From: Clostridia bacterium
GTDB lineage: Bacteria > Bacillota > Clostridia > Christensenellales > Aristaeellaceae
Length of the DNA: 32,335 bases
Direction: 5' to 3'
Assembly: GCA_017541205.1 (NCBI GenBank)
Contig: JAFXZO010000050.1
Coordinates: 1 to 32,335 of the forward strand
Both the position numbers and the translations under genes were made by a program. Each line of letters begins with the position of its first letter. Within the stretch, counting starts at the first letter, position 1. Under the pieces are notes generated by a model. That model had not been told where the DNA came from, did no database searches, and saw nothing but the letters and a program-made list of their open reading frames with translations. Positions 8,021 through 14,775 of this stretch are shown in pieces.

Positions 8021-8559
8021 GGCTTTTCGTCCTCCGCCAGCGCCCGGATCACCGCGCCGTAGATCTGGGACGCCCTGCCGGGCCACCGGTTCATCCAGTC
8101 ATAAGCGATCTCGCGGCTGGGCACGCACAGGCTGATCCGCATCATTTCGGCATCTTTCTCGGTCACGGTCAAGGTCAATTCATAATCGCCCCGGGGCGTT
8201 TTGCGGATCTCCTGGCCAAGCTGCGCCTCCGTCTTGAACCGCTGCCGCCACAAAGCGCCCTGCTCGGCGATCACGTTTTTCAGGCTCTGGGGCACCCGCC
8301 CGCCAAACAGCCGCAGCGCCTCGTCCCCCGCCTGGGTAGCCATATAATACGTGCCCGCCCGCCGCTTCTGCCGCGCCGCCTGGCCGCGGTCGCACAGGTC
8401 GTTCAGGGCGAACATCATCTCAAAATAATTGGTCAGGTTTTGCTCCGCCAGGAATTGCAGCAGCTGCGTATCCGTGCAGGGGCCCAAATGCATCAGGCTG
8501 TACAGCACGATCAAACGCTGCTCGTCTTCCGGCGTCCGGCGCGGGGGTTCGATCCGCAT
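8017..8559 (-). CDS. DUF4364 family protein (putative winged-helix regulator)
   Basis: A 180-residue protein resembling DUF4364 of Clostridia. The N-terminal 85 residues look like a winged helix (L-I-V-L-Y-S-L-M-H-L-G-P-C-T-D-T-Q-L, then a helix pair and a Y-Y-M-A-T wing region); the C-terminal part contains the Y-E-L-T-L-T-V strand and a Trp-containing helix. No characterised function is known to me; the fold suggests transcriptional control. The ATG has a GGGAGG site upstream. It is the first gene of the DUF4364-ispDF-DUF853-pfk run. The upstream region 8560-8693 has A+T-rich stretches but no convincing promoter. Confidence 0.8.
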   Translation of the reverse strand: MRIEPPRRTPEDEQRLIVLYSLMHLGPCTDTQLLQFLAEQNLTNYFEMMFALNDLCDRGQAARQKRRAGTYYMATQAGDEALRLFGGRVPQSLKNVIAEQGALWRQRFKTEAQLGQEIRKTPRGDYELTLTVTEKDAEMMRISLCVPSREIAYDWMNRWPGRASQIYGAVIRALAEDEKP

Positions 8560-8693
8560 GTGGTGCCTCCCTAACGTCCATCAATATCCATACAAATGTC
8601 CAACTTTTATTATTCTCAACCCATTTCGGAAAATCCTGCAAAACGGACGCCGGTTTTGAAAAAAATGTCATGGCTCCGCCGCTCGCGGAAATC

Positions 8694-8752
8694 AAAAAGC
8701 CGCCCTGCCTCTCCTCCCGATCGCGCCGGGCGAAAGGAGGGGCGGGGGCGGC
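8694..8752 (-). terminator. Intrinsic terminator of the nucleoside ABC operon
   Basis: On the minus strand GCCGCCC (8752-8746) pairs with GGGCGGC (8705-8699), with an inner CCTCC/GGAGG stem, and the stem is followed by five T residues (8698-8694). It lies 11 bases past the stop codon of the last permease gene. Confidence 0.85.
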
Positions 8753-8763
8753 CATCGAACGGT

Positions 8764-9717
8764 TTACCTGTCTTCCCGGAAATAGGACAGGCCCAGGGAA
8801 GAGGGCGGCTGGTTTTCGCGCTTATTGCGGATGCTGGAAATAATGAGCACCAGCACCGTGACCACGTAGGGCAGCATTTTGAGGAGCGGCTTGGTGGACA
8901 TGGTGACGCGGATCCAGTCGATGTTGGTGATGTAGCTGGAGCAGGAGAAGAGCAGGCCGAACACGGTGGAGCCGATGATCGTCACATGCGGCCGCCACAG
9001 CGCGAAGATGACCAGCGCGATGGAGAGCCAGCCAAACGCCTCCAGGCTCAGATACGCTTCCTGGGAGGCCATGTAGTCGATGATGTAATAGAAACCGCCA
9101 AGGCCCGCGATGCCGCTGCCGATGCAGGTGGCGGCGTACTTATACCGGGATACGTTGATGCCCACCGCGTCCGCGGTCGCGGGGTTTTCGCCGACGGCGC
9201 GCAGATGCAGCCCCACCTTGGTGCGGTAGAGCACCCAGCTGGACGCGATGGCGACGGCGATGGCCAGGAAAAAGAGCACGCCCAGGCATTGCATACTGTC
9301 CTGCCGCCCGGCGAAGGGCCAGCGGTAGAGCGCCTTGGGGCCCACCAGATACACGGTGGCGTCGAGCTTGCTCATGATGACCTTCATCAGGCCCACGCCG
9401 AACGTGGTCAGGGCCAGGCCGGTCACGTTCTGGTTGGCGCGCAGGGTCACGGTCAGGAAGGAATAGATGAGGCCCATCAGCATGGACATCGCCAGGGCAG
9501 AGAGGATGCCCGCCGTCACGATCAGCACCGGCGGCAGGCCGGATTTGCCGATCAGGTTCAGCATCAGGCAGCCGCCCGCGCCGCCCATGCACATGATGCC
9601 GGGGATGCCCAGGTTCAGGTGCCCGGCCTTTTCGGTGAGGATCTCGCCCGTGGAGCCGTACATGAACGTCGCGCCGAAGGCCAGGGAGTCGATCAGGAAA
9701 TTCAGCCAGATATTCAT
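8764..9717 (-). CDS. Nucleoside ABC transporter permease 2 (NupC/YufQ-like)
   Basis: A 317-residue inner-membrane permease of the BPD_transp_2 group with about eight to ten hydrophobic segments. The N-terminal motif Y-G-S-T-G-E-I-L-T-E-K-A-G-H-L-N-L-G-I-P is characteristic of the second permease in BmpA-type nucleoside importers. It forms the transmembrane channel with the product of the gene before it; the start codon overlaps that gene's stop by ATGA (9714-9717). Last gene of the xpt-bmpA-ATPase-permease operon. The substrate is inferred as purine nucleosides from the neighbours, not from residues in the protein. Confidence 0.9.
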   Translation of the reverse strand: MNIWLNFLIDSLAFGATFMYGSTGEILTEKAGHLNLGIPGIMCMGGAGGCLMLNLIGKSGLPPVLIVTAGILSALAMSMLMGLIYSFLTVTLRANQNVTGLALTTFGVGLMKVIMSKLDATVYLVGPKALYRWPFAGRQDSMQCLGVLFFLAIAVAIASSWVLYRTKVGLHLRAVGENPATADAVGINVSRYKYAATCIGSGIAGLGGFYYIIDYMASQEAYLSLEAFGWLSIALVIFALWRPHVTIIGSTVFGLLFSCSSYITNIDWIRVTMSTKPLLKMLPYVVTVLVLIISSIRNKRENQPPSSLGLSYFREDR

Positions 9718-10844
9718 GCCGCTTTCCCTCCTTTGGCGGTCTTCTTCCCGCAGCCGCGGAAATGCACCTGGTAATTGATGAAAAATTCGCTCCCGATGAT
9801 GAAGAACAGGATGATGCCCACGATCACTTCCGGCAGCGCGCCGGACACGTTGAAGTCCTGGCTGATCTGGGCCGCGCCCTGGTTGAGCAGCTGGATGAGG
9901 CCCGAGGTCAGGATCATGAAGATCGGGTTGAATTTGCCAAGCCAGGCCACCATGATCGCCGTAAAGCCCTGCCCGCCCACGGAGTTGGCGGTGATGGACT
10001 GGTCCAGGCCCGCGCCGATCAGGTATCCGGTGAGGCCGCAGAGCATGCCGCTCAGGATCATCGTGCGGATAATGACCTTGCGCACGTTGATGCCCACGTA
10101 CTGCGCCGTGCGCACGCTTTCGCCCACGACGCTGATCTCATACCCCTGCTTGGAAAAATTCATATACACGAACAGCGCCGCATCCAGCGCCAGCACCACC
10201 AGGATGATCAGCAGATAATCATTGCCGCCGACGACGGGCAGCTTGGCCTGCTTCAGCTTGGGCAGCGCGCCGGAGCCGTTGGTGACCCATACCTCCAGGA
10301 AAAAGGAGACCAGGAAGGTGGCCACATAGTTCATCATCAGGGTGAACAGGGTTTCGTTGGTGTTCCATTTGGCCTTGAACAGCGCGGGGATCACCGCCCA
10401 GACCGCGCCCGCCAGCAGGGCGGCCAGGAGCATCAGCGTCAGCAGCGCCCAGGAAGGCAGCCGGTCGCCCGCGTAGAAGGCAACCGCGATCGCCCCCAGC
10501 ACGCCGACCAGCGTTTGCCCCTCCCCGCCGATATTCCAAAACCGCATGCGGAAGGCGGGCGTCAGCCCCAGGGCGATGCACAGCAGAATGGACAGGTTTT
10601 TCAGGAATTTCCACAGCTTGCGGGGTGTGGAGAACGAGCCGCGGATGAACGCGTTATAAAAATCCCAGATCTTTTCCGGCTTCTGCTGGATCTTTTCGAT
10701 CAGCACGAACGCCACGAGCCCGCACACCACCAGGCCCAGCACGATCGCCGCCAGGCGGATGAGCCAGGCCTTCAGCGGCGCAATGGTGTCTCGCTTGCTC
10801 AAATGCACGAGCGGCTCGTGCAGCTTCACGCTCTGCTGGCTCAT
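9714..10844 (-). CDS. Nucleoside ABC transporter permease 1 (NupB/YufP-like)
   Basis: A 376-residue permease. A cytoplasmic N-terminal stretch of about 30 residues precedes the first membrane segment (A-W-L-I-R-L-A-A-I-V-L-G-L-V); further hydrophobic segments follow to about residue 360. The I-G-G-E-G-Q segment near residue 110 and G-I-N-V-R-K (coupling region) are typical of the first permease of BmpA-type systems. The ATG at 10844 overlaps the ATPase stop (ATGA) and has a GGAGGA site upstream; the longer open frame starting at 10970 lies within the ATPase gene and is rejected. It would pair with the downstream permease and the double ATPase. Confidence 0.9.
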   Translation of the reverse strand: MSQQSVKLHEPLVHLSKRDTIAPLKAWLIRLAAIVLGLVVCGLVAFVLIEKIQQKPEKIWDFYNAFIRGSFSTPRKLWKFLKNLSILLCIALGLTPAFRMRFWNIGGEGQTLVGVLGAIAVAFYAGDRLPSWALLTLMLLAALLAGAVWAVIPALFKAKWNTNETLFTLMMNYVATFLVSFFLEVWVTNGSGALPKLKQAKLPVVGGNDYLLIILVVLALDAALFVYMNFSKQGYEISVVGESVRTAQYVGINVRKVIIRTMILSGMLCGLTGYLIGAGLDQSITANSVGGQGFTAIMVAWLGKFNPIFMILTSGLIQLLNQGAAQISQDFNVSGALPEVIVGIILFFIIGSEFFINYQVHFRGCGKKTAKGGKAA

Positions 10845-12547
10845 GGCGCTTCCTCCTTTCGGGCGTCGTCGGTTTTGGTCATGAGCAGGCCGATTTCCTC
10901 TTTGGTGGCCGTGCGCGCGTCCACGATGCCCGTGACCGCGCCGGAGTTGATGACCAGGATCCGGTCGCAAAGCTCCAGCAGCACGTCCAGATCCTCGCCC
11001 ACAAAGATGACGGCCACGCCGTTTTCCTTCTGCATGTTCAGCAGATGATAGATCGTGTAGGAGGAGTTGATGTCCAGGCCGCGCACGGGGTAAGCCGCCA
11101 TGAGCACCTTGGGGGTGAAGGCGATCTCGCGCCCCACCAGCACCTTTTGCACGTTGCCGCCGGACAGGCGGCGCACCGGCGTGTTCACCCCGGGGGTGGA
11201 CACCTCCAGGTCCTGGATGATCTCATCCGCCAGCGCGCGCGGCTTTTTGCGGTCCAGGAAGCCCGCGCGGCCCTTGCGGTAGGAACGCAGCATCATGTTG
11301 TCCGTGATGCCCATGGAGCCCACCAGGCCCATGCCCAGCCGGTCCTCCGGCACGAAGGAAAGCCGGACGCCCAGCTCCCGGATCTGCAGCGGCGTCCTGT
11401 GGCGCAGGTTGATGATTTCATCCTCGTTAAAGAGCACATCCCCGCTTTCCACCCATTTGCGCACCGCGCCGGGCCGCATGCCCTGGAAGGAAACGGGATT
11501 GCCCTTTCCATCGTGGAAGGCGTTTTGCGCGCCCAGCTCCCTGACGCGCTTCATGCTCTTATGGAAGAAGGTGACGGGCTTATTTTTCTTGGGGTTATGG
11601 AAAATGATTTCCCCGGTCACGGCGGGCTGCAGGCCGGAAATGGATTCGAGCAATTCCCGCTGCCCGCTGCCCGCGATGCCCGCGATGCCCAGGATCTCGC
11701 CGCCGCAGGCGGTAAAGCTGACGTCGCGCAGCACGTGCACGCCCTCGGCGTCATACAGGTTCAGGTTTTTCACGAACAGGCGCGGGGCGGCGTTTTTCGG
11801 CTCGGTCCGGTTGATGTTCAGGCTGATTTTTTTGCCCACCATCATTTCGGTCAGTTCGTTTTCGTTGGTGTCCTTCGTTTCCACGGTGGCGATGTGCTCG
11901 CCCCGGCGCAGGATGGCCACCCGGTCGCTGACCTCCAGGACCTCATTGAGCTTATGGGTGATGATGATGATGGATTTGCCGTCCTCCTTCATGCGGCGAA
12001 GCACGGAAAACAGGCGGCTGATCTCCTGCGGCGTCAGCACGGCGGTCGGCTCGTCAAGGATCAGGATATCCGCGCCGCGGTAGAGCACCTTGATGATTTC
12101 CACCGTCTGCTTTTCGGACACGGACATATCGTAGATCTTTTTTTGCGGGTCGATGCGGAAGCCGTACTTTTCCGCGATCTGGGCCACCCGGGCGTTGACG
12201 GCCTTGAGGTTGTATTTTCCCTTCTCCTTCACGCCCAGCACGATGTTTTCCGCGGCGGTAAAAAGATCGACCAGCTTGAAATGCTGGTGGATCATGCCGA
12301 TCCCGTTGGCGAACGCGTCCTTGGGCGAGCGGATGACCACTTCGCGGCCGTCCACGAAAATCTTGCCCTCGTCCGGGAAATAAATGCCGGCGATCATGTT
12401 CATCAGGGTGGTTTTGCCGCAGCCGTTTTCGCCCAGCACAGCCATGATCTCCCCCCGGTAAACATCCAAATCCACCTGCTTATTGGCGATCACGCCGCCA
12501 AAGCGCTTGGTGATCCCGCGCATTTGCAAAGCAAGCTGTTTTTCCAC
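10841..12547 (-). CDS. Nucleoside ABC transporter ATP-binding protein, two NBDs (NupA/YufO-like)
   Basis: A 568-residue protein with two tandem ABC domains that powers import. Domain 1: Walker A G-E-N-G-C-G-K-T (39-46), degenerate signature M-S-V-S-E-K-Q (141-147), Walker B I-L-I-L-D-E-P-T (161-168). Domain 2: degenerate Walker A G-I-A-G-S-G-Q (290-296), canonical signature L-S-G-G-N-V-Q (461-467), and A-A-Y-P-V-R-G-L-D in place of a normal Walker B. This complementary degeneracy is normal for sugar/nucleoside double ATPases. About 60 extra residues sit between the strand following domain-2 Walker A and the R-E-L-G-V helix (roughly 318-385), making it longer than the usual 500-510. I recall the same insert in other clostridial homologues. 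Confidence 0.92.
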   Translation of the reverse strand: MEKQLALQMRGITKRFGGVIANKQVDLDVYRGEIMAVLGENGCGKTTLMNMIAGIYFPDEGKIFVDGREVVIRSPKDAFANGIGMIHQHFKLVDLFTAAENIVLGVKEKGKYNLKAVNARVAQIAEKYGFRIDPQKKIYDMSVSEKQTVEIIKVLYRGADILILDEPTAVLTPQEISRLFSVLRRMKEDGKSIIIITHKLNEVLEVSDRVAILRRGEHIATVETKDTNENELTEMMVGKKISLNINRTEPKNAAPRLFVKNLNLYDAEGVHVLRDVSFTACGGEILGIAGIAGSGQRELLESISGLQPAVTGEIIFHNPKKNKPVTFFHKSMKRVRELGAQNAFHDGKGNPVSFQGMRPGAVRKWVESGDVLFNEDEIINLRHRTPLQIRELGVRLSFVPEDRLGMGLVGSMGITDNMMLRSYRKGRAGFLDRKKPRALADEIIQDLEVSTPGVNTPVRRLSGGNVQKVLVGREIAFTPKVLMAAYPVRGLDINSSYTIYHLLNMQKENGVAVIFVGEDLDVLLELCDRILVINSGAVTGIVDARTATKEEIGLLMTKTDDARKEEAP

Positions 12548-12595
12548 AGGCCGCCCTCCATCCGATCACGCTGACGATTGTAAATAAACGGATAC

Positions 12596-12627
12596 GGACT
12601 GCCGCCTCACCCAAAAGGCGGCAGTCC
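12596..12627 (-). terminator. Hairpin between bmpA and the ATPase gene (partial terminator or stabiliser)
   Basis: GGACTGCCGCC pairs with GGCGGCAGTCC over 11 perfect base pairs with a 10-base loop. On the minus strand it is followed by a mixed sequence (GTATCCGTTTATTT) rather than a clean T-run. It lies 40 bases past the bmpA stop and about 50 before the ATPase start, a typical place for a hairpin that keeps binding-protein mRNA in excess over transporter mRNA. Confidence 0.7.
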
Positions 12628-12667
12628 GGTGCGATGCTTTTGTTTCTGGTTATCCGGCCCTGCGGGA

Positions 12668-13876
12668 TCAGAACTTCTGGTTCAGCTGTTCGATGCCGTC
12701 GATGGTCGCGTCGAAGTAAGGAGCACTGCGGTACAGGGATTCATGGAAGTAGCCGTCGAACACGATCTGGGTGCCTTCCGCGAAAGCGGAGTCGGTGCCC
12801 TCGCCGGGCTTCCAGCTTTCATTCACGGCTTCGCCGTTCACGGTGATGAAGCCTTCCTTGGCGGTGTCGAACACGTGCAGCGTGCCGGCGATCATTTCGG
12901 CCTTGGCGGCGTCGATGGCTTCCTGGGTGCCGGGGGCGGCGACGGCTTCGTTCAGATCGGTCACGACGACGGAGCCGGCTTCCAGGGTGCCCACCCAGTC
13001 GGTCAGGATCGTTTCGCCGTTGATGGCGGCGGTGATGATGTATTCAAAGTAAGGCGCCCAGTTGATGCGGGAGTAGACCAGGTAGGTGTTGGGGCAGCTG
13101 GCCTTGGTGGAAATGTTGTAGCACACGTTGGGGATACCGGCGTTCTCGCACGCGGTGGGAGCGCCCATGGAGTCAGCGTGCTGGCTGATCAGGTCGCAGC
13201 CCGCGGCGATCAGGGCCTCGGCGGCGGCCTTTTCTTCTTTTTCATCGTACCAGGAACCGGTGAACTGCACCTTCATGGTCACATCGGGGCAGACGGACTT
13301 AGCGCCCAGATAGAAGCTGGTGTAGCCGGAAACCACTTCGGCGTAGGTGTAAGCGCCAACGTAGCCCATCAGGGGCGTTTCGCCCTTCAGCTTGCCTTCT
13401 TCCTTCAGCTGGTTGAGCTTCATGCCGGCGGCGATACCGGCCAGGTAGCGGCCTTCATAGATATCGGCGAAGGCGTTGTACAGGTTCGGATAGCCCTTGA
13501 GGTGGGCCAGGTCGCCGGTGGCGTGGAAGAAGAGGACGTTGGGGTTGGCGGCAACCACGTCGTCGGTATAGAACTGATGGCCGTAGCTGTCAAAGAAGAT
13601 CATGTTGCAGCCTTCGTCGATCAGGTCCAGGGCGGCTTCGGCGCACTGGTTGGATTCCGGCTGGTTGCGGGAAATGATCAGCTGGTCTTCGCTCAGGCCC
13701 AGGTTGGCGAACGCTTCGGTGACGCCGTTGATGAAGTTCATGTCGTAGGTGGAATCTTCGTCATGCAGCAGGATCACGCCCATTTTGATGTTTTCTTTGG
13801 CGATGCCTTCCGCCACGGCGGGAACCAGGCCCACGCACAGCGCCAGCGCGATCAGCAGAGCAAGCAGTTTCTTCAT
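12668..13876 (-). CDS. bmpA: BmpA/PnrA-type nucleoside-binding protein
   Basis: A 402-residue extracytoplasmic binding protein of the Bmp (basic membrane protein) family. After the signal peptide the mature chain begins I-K-M-G-V-I-L-L-H-D-E-D-S-T-Y-D, followed by I-F-F-D-S-Y-G-H-Q-F and G-R-Y-L-A-G-I-A-A-G-M-K-L, all typical of the purine-nucleoside-binding group. The signal peptide (residues 1-22, ending A-V-A before E) has a cysteine at 14, but in the context A-L-C-V, which is not a good lipobox, so signal peptidase I cleavage is more likely than lipidation. The start at 13876 is chosen for its AGGAGGA site; the frame extends 25 codons upstream. It lies 46 bases after xpt. Confidence 0.92.
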   Translation of the reverse strand: MKKLLALLIALALCVGLVPAVAEGIAKENIKMGVILLHDEDSTYDMNFINGVTEAFANLGLSEDQLIISRNQPESNQCAEAALDLIDEGCNMIFFDSYGHQFYTDDVVAANPNVLFFHATGDLAHLKGYPNLYNAFADIYEGRYLAGIAAGMKLNQLKEEGKLKGETPLMGYVGAYTYAEVVSGYTSFYLGAKSVCPDVTMKVQFTGSWYDEKEEKAAAEALIAAGCDLISQHADSMGAPTACENAGIPNVCYNISTKASCPNTYLVYSRINWAPYFEYIITAAINGETILTDWVGTLEAGSVVVTDLNEAVAAPGTQEAIDAAKAEMIAGTLHVFDTAKEGFITVNGEAVNESWKPGEGTDSAFAEGTQIVFDGYFHESLYRSAPYFDATIDGIEQLNQKF

Positions 13877-13922
13877 AGATTGTTTCCTCCTCCTGAAATG
13901 TTCTTTCAGAAATATATTTGGA

Positions 13923-14501
13923 TCAATCGTCCGCCAGCAGGATGCGCCCATCCTCGATGCCGGTAACGACTGCCAAAGACGATAGTTTGACGCCCATGGC
14001 GCGCAGGTTTTTGCCGCCGGGCATGAAGCCCTTTTCGATGCCGATGCCGATGCCGATCACCTCGCACCCCGTCTGGGCACACAGGGCCATCATGCCCTGG
14101 CACGCCTGGCCGTCGGCCAGGAAATCGTCCACGATCAGCACCCGGCTGCCCTGGGGCAGATAGCTCTTGTCCACGCGGATCACGTTTTCGCGTTTGTGGG
14201 TGAAGGAGTAAACCTTGGCCTGCGCTACGTCCGGGCTCTGCACCACGGTGGCCGCTTTCTTGGCGAACACCACCGGCAGATCCCCCAGCGCGCGCGCCGT
14301 GGTCATCGCCAGGGCGATGCCGCTGGCTTCCACCGTCAGCACCAGATCCGGCTTGTCCTCCTGAAAACGCGCGGCGAGTTCTTCGCCCATGCGAAACAGA
14401 AGGCCCGTTTCAATGCGGTGGTTCAAAAACATGTCCACCTTGACGATGTCCTGATCGATCCCCCGGCCCAGCCGGATGATCGCATCCTTCAGCTCCTGCA
14501 T
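13923..14501 (-). CDS. xpt: Xanthine phosphoribosyltransferase
   Basis: A 192-residue type I phosphoribosyltransferase, close to the 194 residues of B. subtilis Xpt. It converts xanthine and PRPP to XMP. Diagnostic segments are L-N-H-R-I near residue 28, L-T-V-E-A-S-G-I-A near 58, and the PRPP loop V-L-I-V-D-D-F-L-A-D-G at about 122-132. The ATG at 14501 has GGAGGAGG upstream; the 32-codon extension to 14597 lies upstream of the promoter. It heads the operon with the nucleoside importer. The 5' leader is only about 50 bases, too short for the purine riboswitch that controls xpt in Bacillus. Confidence 0.93.
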   Translation of the reverse strand: MQELKDAIIRLGRGIDQDIVKVDMFLNHRIETGLLFRMGEELAARFQEDKPDLVLTVEASGIALAMTTARALGDLPVVFAKKAATVVQSPDVAQAKVYSFTHKRENVIRVDKSYLPQGSRVLIVDDFLADGQACQGMMALCAQTGCEVIGIGIGIEKGFMPGGKNLRAMGVKLSSLAVVTGIEDGRILLADD

Positions 14502-14556
14502 GGATCGCGCCTCCTCCAATCGTAAAAAACCGAACATTTTGAGGAAATACAGATTT

Positions 14557-14585
14557 ATTGTACAGAAAAAGCGCGAAAAATGCAA
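14557..14585 (-). promoter_or_regulatory. Vegetative promoter of the xpt-bmp operon
   Basis: On the minus strand TTGCAT (14585-14580), 17-base spacer, TACAAT (14562-14557). The predicted start is near 14550, giving a leader of about 50 bases to the xpt ATG with no recognisable riboswitch. Confidence 0.75.
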
Positions 14586-14708
14586 GCCTTTTTTCAAAAT
14601 ATTCCGTTTGATTTTTTAATATGATGGATATGGGCGGTTTTTTTCCGGACGCTTGTCCAAACTGCCTATTTTCAGCGATTTTTCTTCATGGATTCGGGCA
14701 AAGGGCAT

Positions 14709-14737
14709 TTGTTTCCGGCGGGCAAATGTGATATACT
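14709..14737 (+). promoter_or_regulatory. Promoter of the CARF-nuclease gene
   Basis: TTGTTT (14709-14714), 17-base spacer, TATACT (14732-14737), with TG one base before the -10 (extended -10). The predicted start is near 14744, about 30 bases before the chosen ATG. It excludes the longer open frame beginning at 14653. Confidence 0.65.
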
Positions 14738-14775
14738 GGAAAAAACGCTTCCGGGCGAAACCAATGAGGATGGGT

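Noticed and set aside
12629-13966. Long plus-strand open frame opposite bmpA (and similar frames opposite pfk, oppA, nupA and ispDF)
   Set aside because: They mirror well-supported genes, have repetitive His/Ala/Gly/Val- or Gln/Arg-rich composition typical of antisense G+C-rich codons, and lack ribosome-binding sites.
14502-14556. Purine riboswitch upstream of xpt
   Set aside because: The leader is about 50 bases and shows none of the conserved aptamer segments.
14653-14775. N-terminal extension of the CARF-nuclease
   Set aside because: It would start upstream of the predicted promoter and adds basic sequence without family character; the ATG at 14776 gives a family-like start.
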